Source of the DNA: Aralia elata
Lineage: Eukaryota > Streptophyta > Magnoliopsida > Apiales > Araliaceae
Direction: 5' to 3'
Assembly: GCA_034770075.1 (NCBI GenBank)
Contig: CM068385.1
Coordinates: 45,778,721 to 45,842,720 of the forward strand
DNA length: 64,000 nt
The notes under the pieces were generated by a model. The model saw only the letters and a list, made by a program, of their open reading frames with translations. It had not been told where the DNA came from and ran no database searches. Positions 12,395 to 23,775 of the stretch are shown piece after piece. A program made the position numbers and the translations under genes. Within the stretch, counting starts at the first letter, position 1; every line of letters begins with the position of its first letter.

Positions 12395-13228
12395 TCATCT
12401 ATGAAAGCAGGATCCTCGAACTGATCCCCTGGAGTCGTCGAGCTCGGAAGGACCAAAGTTCATATCAGGGATGTAGGGATGCGCTGTGGCATCAGATGAA
12501 CTCGGGCCTGCATCATAACCCGCACCGTCAGGATCGTAGGTGTAAGCCTCCTCCGGGGCCCGGCCCAATCCTCGAATAAACAGTGACAACTGATCTACCT
12601 GACGGGTCAATGAGGCGATCTGCTCAGCGTGGGTAGGGGTCCGAACACAGGCAGCCCAATCGGTCATCGTCACCGAGCCTGGAACCATGTCTCCAAGGAA
12701 GAAAGTGGCCCGAGTCTGAGGACCGATGGTACGGGGCACCCACCATGTACGGAATGCATCACTCGTAGTGGGACCTGTGGAAAGCATCCGACCATCCTCC
12801 CCGGCAAGCATGATCTCTGAAGGCTGAGAATCCAGCGGCCAGAAAGTAGTGAAAGAAAGGGAGTGCGGGATGCGGATCTCTCCAGTGACGCATCTGAATG
12901 CGCGCTCTCCCAGATACATCACCCAGCCTCCAACACTCTGCAAAGTGAGGCGACGGGTGGAAAGCTCGAACTCCGGGCCGGAAGGATGCCCGTCAGCAAA
13001 CCCCAAACAGTCAGATGGATCGGAGGAGAGTAGGGAAATACCAGGCGACGTCATGGCGAGCCGTTTTTGATCAACTTTCCAGGGCCATGAATACGACAAA
13101 TTGTTGCCTAAAGCTGCCCGGACACGGGGGACCTCCTTCCAGAGTACTTGTGAGTTTGGCCATCGCCGAACCCCCGCGAGGATAAGTGTCCGGGGCCCTA
13201 GAGTTTTGTTGATAGGCCTCAGACATGG
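12395..13228 (-). pseudogene. E2 antisense ORF 2, unrecognised
   Basis: A 234-codon frame (13099-12395), extended upstream in another frame from the MSEAYQQNSRAPDTYPRG start at 13228 by one apparent frameshift near 13080. The protein has a Trp-rich middle (DAFRTWWVPRTIG), a possible short coiled coil (EQIASLTRQVDQLSLFIRGL) and an acidic, Ser/Asp-rich C-terminus. I do not recognise the family. It lies upstream of antisense ORF 1 on the same strand and could be its 5' exon(s) or a second gene. A gtgagt donor-like sequence on the minus strand near 13363 may mark an intron. Confidence 0.5.
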
Positions 13229-13293
13229 CAGCCGGCTCGTAAAGCCCAGTAACTCGTGGAATTAGAAACAAGACATGTGGCATGAGTTCACTA

Positions 13294-13889
13294 TCAAATT
13301 ACATGAAAAGATGATTGATAAGGAAAAGGATAATACAGTAAGAGAGAGGAGGAGGGGGGACTCACCCAATCAGAAACAATAGGTAGAAGCCGGAGCCAGG
13401 GCATCAGTCTGTCCCTCTGAGCGTAGACGCATGCCGTGGAGGAAATACGCAAAGGTGAATTGGACCCCCAGTCAATAATCCACCGAAACAATGCGGCTAC
13501 CACATCTCTTGGGGACCGCTCCTACGACGCTGAAGTTAATGAATGGTTGTGGAGGAGTTGGTTCCCCAGAAAAACAACCCCTCATGTATGGTCAGGAACA
13601 GGCGTGCGTAGCAGATATTTTTTGTCCCTGGTGCCTCTGATTCTGCTGGAGAATAGGCAGCGCATAGAGGAGCTACCCCGACTTGTGCATCGACTGCAAA
13701 TGGCCACCAGATTCGGATACTGCGGGCCTTAAAAGAACTCCGGTTCCTTCCAGCAGCGAAGTCCCGAGCAAAAGCTCGAACCTCCACAGGTTTTAGTGAT
13801 ATCCAGGATCCAAGGGGGACGCGGGACCCGGTAAACTTTCTAAATGCCAGTAATTGTACCCTCCAGTTTCCCATTGGGGGTCCCAGCAC
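13294..13889 (-). other. E2 possible 5' exons of antisense gene
   Basis: Two open minus-strand stretches (13889-13536 and 13503-13294), without stops for 60-117 codons, lie upstream of antisense ORF 2. They have a base composition like it and unlike the AT-rich flanks. Neither has a recognised domain. They may be further exons or decayed coding sequence. Confidence 0.3.
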
Positions 13890-14696
13890 GGATCCTCGCA
13901 GGGTCCGAGGAGATGAAGAGACTGCGTCTGGTGGAAACCATTCGCTCGGATTAATAAGCCCTCATTTGTAACCCCAGGGGCACTGGCGGGGATAGTGATA
14001 GTGAAAGGGAAATGTCGGAAGCCACCAAGAACTTTCCACCATTCAGCCCGATTATAATCACTGTGCAGGGTCCCGCGTTAGAGGGAGTTAGATGCTTTGA
14101 ACCAGTTACCCCTTCGGCTGGGTCAAAACTTCATGGGGTTACCTGGGGGCCAATCACCAAGGAGGGTCAATACCGGATAATTATAAGAGGGAGAAATGGA
14201 GAAATTGATGAGTGAAATCAGAATAGAGTTGAAATGAAAGTACCTCGTTAGCTCCACGAGAGATGCTGTAAGGGTGACGACTGAGATCCCGACCAAAAAG
14301 ATTTCGGAGTTATCTTGCCACAGAGGCGCCCAGACTAGAAGGGAGCCTGCATGTGGGTAGATGGCAGCCGTTAGAGGTTAGTGCTGGAGGATGGCCCCTC
14401 TGCCGCGTACCTTCCGGGAGGAAACAGCCTCCTCAACGTCCGGATGACCAGGACGAATGACAGCCTCCGTCAAACGACGGGCCTGACGGGTCCGAGGAGG
14501 AACAGGAGTGGGTGCAGCCCTACGACGGCGAAACAACCCGAAGTCCGAGAGGCGGAGGAGCTACTGGGCGCATCACGAATCCATAGCTGGAATAGAACGG
14601 GCGAGAAAGAAGGTAAGTTTCCTTTTAAAAAATTATGTATATGAACATTTCTAAATTTCTAGCCTCATCGTTATGATTAATGCAACATGATGCATG

Positions 14697-14699
<3 letters not shown>
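13890..14699. other. E2 noncoding between antisense genes and poly(A)
   Basis: No supported gene. The short plus-strand frames here are shadows. It would be the place for a promoter of the antisense genes; no clear TATA box was settled. Confidence 0.4.

Positions 14700-14743
<44 letters not shown>
14700..14743. repeat. 44-base A tract
   Basis: An uninterrupted run of A on the plus strand (T on the antisense-gene strand), upstream of the antisense ORFs. Its biological meaning is unclear; slippage or assembly effects are possible. Confidence 0.9.
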
Positions 14744-14745
<2 letters not shown>

Positions 14746-15235
14746 GGCAGGAGTTCCGTTTGTAAATTGAACATCCCAGGCATAAGCCAAACGTGTTTTC
14801 CATCAATCAAAGCCTCAAACAGATTTTAAATTGCATTTCATATATTGTAATTACAGCATGTAATGCATGATTTTATTGCAGAAAAGGAATAACAATATGT
14901 GGGGACCGCCTCATGAACATAAAATAGGACTCACATAGTTGATACATAGCATGTATATATGATGGTACATTACATGACATTGTAAAGCATACATTTTATC
15001 TCTAAACATGCAAAATAATCAAATGTATAGCAAAACATTGACGAAATTGAAAAGTGACCGGTCAAAGTGTTACCTGTAGCGCGTAGATCGATCCTACCGG
15101 AACAGTTTTTGCAGGAAAGTTGAAAAAATCGACAAAAAGCCCTCGCGAACGAGAAAAATCGAGAGAATCTCTTTGGATTACAAGTTGAAAGTGACAGATC
15201 TGGAAGAGCCGCGTTGGATTTAAGGCCCGATCATG
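14744..15235. other. E2 AT-rich 3' untranslated sequence
   Basis: AT-rich with scattered atgcatga/catgcat motifs. No gene is seen. Confidence 0.5.
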
Positions 15236-15299
15236 GCCGCAGATGTATCTGCGGCTGGCCGCAGATCCATCTGCGGCTGGCCGCAGATCCATCTGCGGC
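15236..15299. repeat. Three tandem GC-rich palindromes in E2 3' region
   Basis: GCCGCAGATNNATCTGCGGC occurs at 15236-15255, 15258-15277 and 15280-15299, with a 22-base repeat period. Identical palindromes lie upstream of the TATA-like box in the LTR (628-669). The paired occurrence suggests a shared regulatory or packaging role, or local duplication. Confidence 0.9.
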
Positions 15300-15358
15300 T
15301 GGCCCTGGTGGGTCCCACCTTGCTCCCTTGCAACCATTTGACGTGTTGAAGTGAAAAG

Positions 15359-16560
15359 TTTACGAGATGGGTGACCGGCGACGATACCCGGCCCCGACAT
15401 GACGATCGACCGGCGACGATAACCGGCGATCACGAGATGGATGTCCGGCGACGATAACCGGCTCCGACAAGATAACCGACCGGCGACGATAACCGGGGGT
15501 TACGAGATGGGTGACCGGCGACGATACCCGGCCCCGACATTGACGTAGTTCGAACCGGACGACGGATAAACCGGCGGATCACGAGTATGGATGTCCGGCG
15601 ACGAATAAACCGGGCTCACGACAAAGAAATTAACCGGACCGGCCGGACTGAATAACCGGGGTGGTTACGAGATGGCTTGTGACCTGGCGGACGATACCCG
15701 GCGCCCCCGACATTGTACGATGTCAGACCGGCGAAACGATTATAAAAAAAAAAACCGGCGATCACGAGGATGGATGTCCAAGGCGACGATATACCGGCTC
15801 CAGACCAAGATAATGGCCGACCGGCGTCGATAACCGGGGGGGGGGCGGTTACGGAGGATGGTGAGACCTGGCCGACGAATACGATTTTTAACCCGGGCCC
15901 CGGAACATGTGGACGATTCGACCGGGGCGACGATAACCGGGCGATCACGAAGATGGATTGTCCGGCGACGAGTTAAAACGGCTCTCTCGACAAAGGATAA
16001 ACCGACCTGGCGACGATAATCGGGGGTTACGAGATGGTCGTGACCGGGCGAACGATTACCACGGCCCCGGACATGACGAATGTGTCGACCGGCGACGATA
16101 ACCGGCGATCACGAGATGGATGTCCGGCGACGTATAACCGGCTCCGACAATGGATAAATCCGACTGGCGACGATAACCGGGGGTTACGAGGTATGATGGT
16201 GGTGACCGGCGTACGATACCCGGCCCCGACATGTCGATTCGACGGCGACGATAACCGGCGATCACGAGGATGGATGTCCGGCACGAACGATAATCCTGGG
16301 CTGCCGATAGATATAACCAACCGGCGACGATAAACCCGGGGGTTTACGGAGTATGGGTGACCGGCGACGATACCCGGCCCCGACGAGGGTCGATCGACCG
16401 GCGGACGATAACCGGCGATCATGAGATGGAACTAGTTGTCCGGCGACAGATAACCGGCTCCGACAATGATAACCAACCGGCGGACGATAACCTGGGGGGT
16501 TACGAGGATGGCATGTGACCGGACGACGCGATACCCGGGCCGCCGAACGAGACGACAGAT
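15359..16560. repeat. E2 140-bp tandem array built of four 35-bp subunits
   Basis: Each unit begins at a tacgagatgg anchor: 15361, 15501, 15666, 15850, 16028, 16185, 16345 and 16501. The first unit is exactly 140 bp and divides into four 35-bp subunits sharing the core gaccggcgacgataaccgg with variable tails. Later units are 156-184 bp because of scattered single-base insertions. Hypervariable tandem repeats between pol and the 3' LTR are known in Ogre/Tat elements and can seed satellite DNA. Confidence 0.92.
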
Positions 16561-16793
16561 TGAAGGAGTGAACCCAAAGAACTAACGAAAACACTGGTCA
16601 ATGGGGTCGATACATTGACTACTCTTTTTCGAATGTCTTGCATGCATTGCATCTTATGTTGCATTCATAAATGCTATTATTGTGTGAGGCTTCATGTATG
16701 CACTGTCATTCTGTTACACACTGTCATTCATGCATTCGATGTGGTCTACTCTTTATCCCTGTTCATTTCATTTATCATTTACATAAACATGAT
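16561..16793 (+). other. E2 3' untranslated tail
   Basis: T-rich sequence with repeated tgcat/atgca motifs, leading to the polypurine tract. No gene is seen. Confidence 0.5.
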
Positions 16794-16807
16794 AAAGAGG
16801 GGCAGCT
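16794..16807 (+). other. E2 polypurine tract
   Basis: aaagaggggcagct lies directly before the TG of the 3' LTR, the expected plus-strand primer position. Confidence 0.75.
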
Positions 16808-19106
16808 TGTAGACACCCAAATTTTGCGTTTCCTATACTAACCTTGACAGGAGGGCGAAATCGTCCAATTGAACCAGCTTGCAGGAGCAAAGGAGCGGGC
16901 ACAAGGGGGCGAGCGCCCGGGCCCCGCCGAAATGCTTTGGGCAACCCAAGTTTACGTGACAATAAAGCCGTCCAAGGCAGAGGCACTTCCGAATGTGCTA
17001 AGGTTGGGGTGCACGGCGTCCCGGAAATTCCTCGGACTGCAGGAGCACGAGCCTGTCAGCGAAAACCGACGTTGCAGGGTACGAAAAAATCGAGCTAGGT
17101 CGTGGACACGAAAAATCGGAGGGGAAAGTCAAGCCCGCCTAGCCGCGGGATAGATCTGCGGCCAAGTGGGTGCGCCAGCACGAAAACCGGGAGGTAAATC
17201 AGCACTCAGCGAGCTTGAGTGCGGATGGGAGGTCGATTTGCCAGCTGCGCCAGCGCGCAGATCCATCTGGCCGGCACAGCCGCTGAATAGATCTGCGGCT
17301 GGCTTCTGGCCAGCCTTTTTAAGCCAGCTTCGGGCAGCATACAAGGGGGTTGAGCAGTTTTGGGAAGAAGTAAGATATTTTTTTTTTCTGGGCATAGCAG
17401 CAAAAAAAAAACACGGAAATAGAGAGAAAATAGCTAGATTTTGCAACAAAATAGGGAGAAAGAAAGAAGAGGAAAAAAAGAGTGGAATTAATTCTTTTGA
17501 GTTTGGTTTGGTATCTAAATACATCATTTATCCTATTCAAATACACAAGTTCACATCCATTTGAGTTCAATTGCAAGGTGAAAATTTCTATTTTGTCTCT
17601 AGCAATTTCATGTCCTATTGATTTGGGGTTAAATTAGATATAATTTTCAGTGTATCTTGTTGAACAATTGGAATTAGGGATTATTGAGTGAAGTTTCCAT
17701 TGGAAGAAACTCATGCCTAATAACCCGATGATATTTCTGTTCATTAATTTTCTTGGTTTGTTTTAAAGGTGTTATATTCGGTATCTTAATTCCTTTTTTA
17801 AATCGTTATTTTAAGGATGTCTTGGTATTGTTAGATTTATCCTGGTGGGTTGGTTTATTTTCTTGTTAATATCCGAGTGTTTATGTGTGGATACTTGGTT
17901 GTGAGCCTAGGAAAAGCGACCCCCGGGTCGCCGATCCGATGATGGACATATTCTTGATGTAAGAAGTAGAAGATGACGTTAGTTCTCATTGTAAATATGT
18001 AATCGTTTGGGCCTTAAAAACGACGCTAAGGCAGGAGAATCGTTGCTTAAGGCCCGAAATAGTGAAAATTTGTGATTGTTGGCTTCGTTTCTGGGGATAT
18101 TTTGATGGCATTACATGCCCATGATTAATTAGCCCGACGCAGTGGTTTATGCTCGATTTGGAATTATTGGACACGAAATTGATTTCAAAGCTAAAATGAT
18201 AAGATTTTCATAAAAATCAATTCAAAGTAGGATTTTAAGAATCACGGAGGTTCTAAAAATTTGAGAAACTGTTAATGAAATGTCGATTCATTATCTAACG
18301 ATGGGAAAGCTAAAGAAAAAATCGTTTTCCAAAACAACAACACGAAATGATTTTATAAATAATTGTCGTTTTATTAATTCTTTGTGCATAGGAGTTGAAA
18401 GAGATCCTAGAAATTGCCCCATCCATTTTTATGGAAAAGCAACGTATAGATCTTCGATTCTATTTTGACGCAAGGTTTTAAAACTCTTGTTTTGTCGTAA
18501 AACGACTACTTAACGAAAATCTCATAGTTTTCGATAATTAAAATCAAATCCTTTTCTCATAAAGCTTTCTCGTGTATGCCGAAAAAGACATTCAGAAGCA
18601 TTCTCAAAAGTAAAACACGATTTTCCCTAAAATCCAAATGATATCTTTCATACAAACTCACCACAACATTCACATAAGCACACATACACACACACACGCA
18701 CGCACACACACACACATTTCATTTGAATTAAAGGATAGGAGAGAAGCATCACAGATTGCAGGTAACTGTGTTTCACGGAAGTCGTAGGGGTGCCTAACAC
18801 ACATTCCCCTCATCTTAAACAAGCCCCCGAACTCTATGTAATCTCGATTCGCAGACCAATTAATTCGGAGTCAACATATGAGCCAGGCGATTTTATAAAA
18901 AAAGGAAAACTCGGATGATGTTGGTACATCCATTTCAAACTATATCCAACTGGCGACTCTGGTTAAATTGGCTCATCATAAAAAACGTTCTTTCAAAACC
19001 TTCCGTCGACATTAATGCGTCGATCTTTTTCCAAAGAATCATTAAATCAAAAGGCTAAAAATTTGGATAAGGAACAGAGAAAGCGAAAACCCTGTGCGTT
19101 CGTACA
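16808..19106 (+). repeat. E2 3' LTR
   Basis: Same start (TGTAGACACCCAAATTTTGC) and overall order as 230-2352, ending GTTCGTACA. It is 176 bp longer than the 5' copy, mainly because of dispersed one- to few-base insertions, often at homopolymers. The CA microsatellite and the tggcgactctgg block near 18949 are retained. Confidence 0.93.
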
Positions 19107-19111
19107 CTATA
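19107..19111. other. Target-site duplication of E2, right copy (ctata)
   Basis: Matches ctata at 225-229 and follows the terminal CA of the E2 LTR. Confidence 0.9.
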
Positions 19112-19989
19112 TGGATATATCAATTATATCTATCTATTTTGACCATCATAGAAGACTAAGCTTACATTACACACAGTTATGTGGACAAGTCAGTGATAGG
19201 TCTATTGATTATTTGTACCTTCATTTTTAATCCGTTACAAGCATAGCTTTAAATAATTCAACAACTCACCCATGTGGGCCTCCCCAATTCGGCAGCCCCT
19301 CTCCCATTTGGCTCCAATTTTTGCTTTTACTTTTTATTGCTTTAATAGATTAATTAAGTTATTTAGAAAGTATTCTCCAAGTGGGGCCTTCAATTGGACT
19401 TTTTCTTTAAATCTAATTTGGGCTCACTTTTAATTGTTTGGGCCACTAGATGTTCAAAATGTTATTAATTCAACATTTGGGACTACTAGTTTATTTAATT
19501 CTTTTATTAAACATTTTCAATTGGAGCTATGCTAGTAAGTTTACATATTTAATTTATACAAGTCCATAATTCAATTAAATGATATGTGCTTGGTTTAATT
19601 AATTAATTAAGCTAGTACCACTGAAAATAGTATTTTCTTATCTAATTGGACTATTAAAATTTAATTATTCATGTATCATATAAAATTCTCCAATTAATTA
19701 ATACTCATATTAATTAATTTACAAAATCCAATTTAACTTACTATATTTTCAATTTAATTGAATTATTTAATTAGTGTACTAAACTTATCCAATTTCTCCT
19801 CTTGATATTAATACTCTTAGGTTAGTCCACTAATTTAAATAACTATTAGTGGGACCCCCTTTAACTAACAATTAGTCACATAGATCATTAATCACATATT
19901 CATTCATTATATGTCACAAAATTTTTGATATCATTAATATTTAATTAATATATTTATTTACAATGTGACTTAAATTTCTTGCTATTACA
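19112..19989 (-). repeat. E1 3' LTR, proximal part
   Basis: On the minus strand the LTR starts TGTAATAGCAAGAAATTTAA at 19989, directly after a polypurine tract and the pol stop. It is AT-rich with repeated taattaatt motifs. It is interrupted by E2 at 19106/19107 and probably continues at 229-1. The 5' LTR partner is not in the window, so the boundary is inferred. Confidence 0.6.
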
Positions 19990-20002
19990 TTCTCCCCTCT
20001 TT
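19990..20002 (-). other. E1 polypurine tract
   Basis: On the minus strand aaagaggggagaa directly precedes the LTR start TG. It lies about 35 bp after the pol stop codon. Confidence 0.7.
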
Positions 20003-20035
20003 ATAAGAATTTCGTCCCCGGAATTTCTCATAAGG

Positions 20036-21495
20036 TTACTCAAAAAGATGCGGATAATTCGCCATCATCTTTTCTTTAAGCTCCCACATAGCTTCTTCAA
20101 CTGCATGGTTTCTCCAGAGCACTTTGACAAAATGTATAACTTTATTCCTTAGCTTTTGTTCTTTCCTATCTAAAATTTCTATAGGAATTTCTTCATATGA
20201 TAAGTCCTTCTCGACTTGAATCGGTTCATATGATATAACATGCTTGTAATCAGACTTATACGGATGCAACACTGATACATGAAACACATTGTGAATATGT
20301 TCCAGTTCAGGAGGTAGAGCTACCTCGTACGCCACTTCACTTATTTTTTTTAATATCTTGAATGGTCCAATAAATCTTTGACTTAATTTACCTTTCCTGC
20401 CAAATCTTATTTTCCCTTTCCAGGGAGATACTTTCAAAAACACATAGCTCCCTACTTCGAAGTCTCTCTTCTTGCGATGTTGTAAAATCTGCATACTTCT
20501 TTTTGACGATACTGAACTCTGACTACCAGTCGAGGAGTCTTTATTACCTTGACTGATCTCTTGTTACGGGTCTGCGTGCACCAATTCTGGGCCACCAACA
20601 GTCTGGCGGCTCACCTTACTTCATCCCAACATTAAGGGCGTTCTGCATTTTCTTCGCATTACAGTGACTTCGTTACTGGTGGCATTTCCAAATAACTTGC
20701 GTGATAACTATTATTTATACGCAAATTCTACCAGTGGAAGATGATCCTCCCAGCTTCCCTTGAAAGTCCATCACATAGGCTGCTGAGCATGTTTTCTAAT
20801 GTGTTGAATTATCCTTTTGCTTTTGCCCATCGGTCTTGTGGATGATACATACAAGTACTTAACCTTAATTGTGTCCCCATTCTTTCTTGAAGACTCCTCC
20901 AAAAGTTTGAATGTGGAAATGCGGATCTCTATCGGACTACAATTGATATCAGGAAACTCCCATGTCTTGTAAAAGCTATTTCTGTTGATATACAACCTTG
21001 GCTAGTTGATCCAAATTGTACCTAATCTTGATCGGCACAGAGTGAAAGAAGTGGCCGACTTTGTAAGACGATCCACAATCCAACCCATATGACGTCGTAA
21101 CTTTTCTGCGTTGCTGGAAGTCCCACCACAAAATCCATCGTGATGTGCTCCCATTTCTATTTAGGAATCTCTAGTGGCTGCAATAGTCCACTCGGTCGGT
21201 GATGTTCTACCTTGACTCTCTGACAAGTTAAACATTTGCTGACACATTCTGCAACTTCTCTTTTCATGTTCGGCTACCAAAAATGTTGACGCAAATCTTG
21301 ATACATCTTCGTGCTACCTGGGTGTATCGAGTATCTTGTACTATGCGCTTCTTGTAAAATCTCTTCTCTTAACTCCGGTACTGAAGGTACCCAAACTCGG
21401 TTCTCAAATCTCAACAATCTGGTGCTATCGATCTTATACTTCAACTCTTCACCTTCAGCTAACCGTTTCTTACTGTTACCACATTCTTCATCATT
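20036..21495 (-). pseudogene. E1 integrase with chromodomain-like C-terminus
   Basis: The C-terminal 152 codons (20494-20036) are open. They show the integrase tail (GPFKILKKISEVAYEVALP, then HNVFHVSVLHPY) and a terminal chromodomain-like segment (VLWRNHAVEEAMWELKEKM, ending YPHLFE-stop), as in Tekay-type chromoviruses. Upstream, 21490-20500 still reads as zinc-binding and catalytic core fragments (a CLTCQRVKVEHH-like block near 21220 and a DRLTKSA-like block near 21050), but in several frames with stops. It directly follows RNase H. It is non-functional as read. Confidence 0.8.
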
Positions 21496-22060
21496 TTCCT
21501 AAGCCTCTTTCACCTTGACTAATAATGTCAGTCTTGCTTCCATTTCTATTACTTTATTCGAATTCTTCGGACTTTTCACCTGCAACTCCATTTTTTCCAT
21601 CTCTTTTACTAACTTTTCATGCTCTGTCAATACAAATAACTTCTCTCTGCTCTTTCTGCTTAAAGCATCTGCCACTACATTGGCCTTTCCTGGATGGTAT
21701 AAAATATCACAATCATAGTCCTTGATCAATTCTAACCACCTCTTTTGCCTCATGTTCAACTCCTTTTGTGTAAAAATATACTTCAGACTCTTGTGATCTG
21801 TGTATATCTCACACTTTTCTCCATCGAGATAATGTCTCCAAATCTTAAGGCCAAACACTACCGCAGCTAACTCCTAGTCATGGGTAAGGTATCCCTTTTC
21901 ATAATCCTTTAACTGGCGTGACGCGTATGCAATAACCTTACTGTTCTACATTAGCACACAACCCAGTCCCTTGTGAGACGCATCACTATACACTATAAAA
22001 CCTCCTGTACTACGTGGTAAGGATAACACAGGTGCTTCACTTAGTCGCTTCTTCAACTCC
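21496..22060 (-). pseudogene. E1 RNase H, 3' part, split by E3
   Basis: Minus-strand RNase H with DASHKGLGCVLM-like sequence near 21975 and YTDHKSLKYIFTQKELNMRQ, RWLELIKDYDCDILYHPGKA and VVADALSRK between 21858 and 21650. The chain runs up to the E3 left end. Its other half resumes at 51680 beyond E3, with the TSD actcc at both breakpoints. A stop codon interrupts it near 21875. Confidence 0.85.
22056..22060. other. Target-site duplication of E3, left copy (actcc)
   Basis: actcc precedes the E3 end at 22061 and recurs at 51680-51684 after the other end. Confidence 0.88.
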
Positions 22061-23759
22061 TGAAATTCAGATAAGGCACACTTAGAAGGGGGGTTGAATA
22101 AGTGTGGATACAGACTATTACAAATTTAAAAATTTAAATCAAGCTATTGAATATAGTCTACTATATTGATGAATGCAGCTTGCTGAATGAATATGGTCTA
22201 CCGAATTACTATGAATGCAGCTTGCTGAATGAATATGGTCTACCGAATTACTATATTGATGAATGCAACTTACTGAATGAATGTGGTCTACTGAATTGAA
22301 TTTTTGTTTAAGAAAAATATCTCGGTGATTTTATAGATTAATATAACTTAGTGAAAATACTTGGTAATAATGAATTATCTTAAAATAATGTAAATATTCA
22401 AATTTTAATTATTAAGATAATTAAATAACTTTTGAATAATTAAAGTAGAGCTAGTAATAAGATCAACACCAAGATTTTTTACGTGGTTCAGCTATTACCC
22501 TCTATAATAATAGCCTACTCCACGTCCAATACCAATTAGTATTGGAGACTCACTTTATTTCTTTTAACAATCAATTCCTGTTACAAAACAAATTCTATCA
22601 AATCTTGAATTACAATAATTCACTTGAGCACTTTTGCTCCTTGTGCACCAATGCACTCCTTAAGCACCTATGCTTCCTTGAATCTGTTTGTAAACAAACC
22701 TTAATCCACCTGGATTAAATTCCTTTAGACAACACTTAGTCTAAAAATTAAGATTACAATAATAGAGGTCTAATGATCAAAGCAAATAAACAATTTAACA
22801 ATGCAAGGCTCAACTAATGAATGCAATGATCAGGTAAAGTAAAAGATATCACCAATATTATGCCCACGAAATTTCGCTGAAAATTTATCAGAATATAATA
22901 GCATAGCAGCTTGAAGAATTGCACCGAAAATAATTAAATCTCTTTCAAGTATATGGTTGCAAAAAATATTATTTCAAGTAAGTCCGCGTCACTTTACTAA
23001 AAACAGTGCATCCTTTTATAGCCCAAAAACTAACCTGTTAAAAAATATTTTCGTTGCCAACAAAAGATAATGTTCGGAAATAATCCCGTTAATGGCTTAG
23101 AAATATAACCAATTTATCTTCGGTTGTAACAAATATTTGTTGGACACTTTCAAAAAAAAACATCTCCTGATTAGACTTATCAATACTGCCGCCACCTATA
23201 TAGTATTAAAATAGGAAATAAATTGAACCAACTTTGTCAAGATAATGATTATCTTATATTCCCAAGATCCTTATCCCATTCTTTTAGATAAGTAATCATA
23301 TCTTATCAATATACTCCAACCTCTTCCAAATTTCCAATACATAAAATCTTACACGTGGCTCACAATACTTATAATAACAGTACATCAGTTCATGTGAAAT
23401 ACCAGAATTAAAGACTTTAGCCATGCACAAAATAATAACCAATTTTTAATAAGAACAATAAGCTAAACCCTTTTTATGCATTCAGATACATATCAACTCA
23501 ACATACTAACTAAGCAATACGCATATAGAATTTAGGCAGGATGAACATATTTTAATGCACAAATATTATGTCCTAGAGCCTTGTATTGAAAAATTAAGTA
23601 TTTGCAATAACCTTACATATTTTCCTTAAGACTCAAATCTTCATTGTTTCTTGACAATAATTATTTCGTCAATTTCCTAAACATTCCACAACAAGCAAAT
23701 TAGATCAAATAATCAAGTCATCATCAAAACAAAAAGGTTTGAATATTATCATATCAACA
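22061..23759 (-). repeat. E3 3' LTR
   Basis: 1699 bp; on the minus strand it runs TGTTGATATGATAATATTCA...CTGAATTTCA. It differs from 49979-51679 at roughly two dozen positions by eye, mostly substitutions. It includes an internal direct repeat of about 45 bp (tgaatgcagcttgctgaatg blocks, 22160-22300). Confidence 0.93.
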
Positions 23760-23775
23760 TTCTCCCCCTTTTTGA
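23760..23775 (-). other. E3 polypurine tract
   Basis: On the minus strand aaaaagggggagaa abuts the TG of the 3' LTR. Confidence 0.75.

Larger units (their letters stand above)
230..19106 (+). mobile_element. E2: Tat/Ogre-lineage Ty3/gypsy retrotransposon, full length
   Basis: A complete 18.9-kb LTR retrotransposon with LTRs at 230-2352 and 16808-19106, TG...CA ends and TSD ctata. The order is LTR, primer binding site, leader, gag, aspartic protease, reverse transcriptase, RNase H, integrase, then about 6.5 kb with antisense ORFs, a tandem array, a polypurine tract and the LTR. Large size, long LTRs, the CAYH...GH...C gag motif, extra antisense ORFs and tandem repeats in the 3' untranslated region are hallmarks of the Tat/Ogre branch. 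The coding part is broken by many frameshifts, so it is not autonomous as read. Confidence 0.93.

Noticed and set aside
15359..16560. Regularly repeated sequence that superficially resembles a CRISPR array
   Set aside because: The whole 140-bp unit repeats, with no unique spacers. It is a tandem repeat within a plant retrotransposon.
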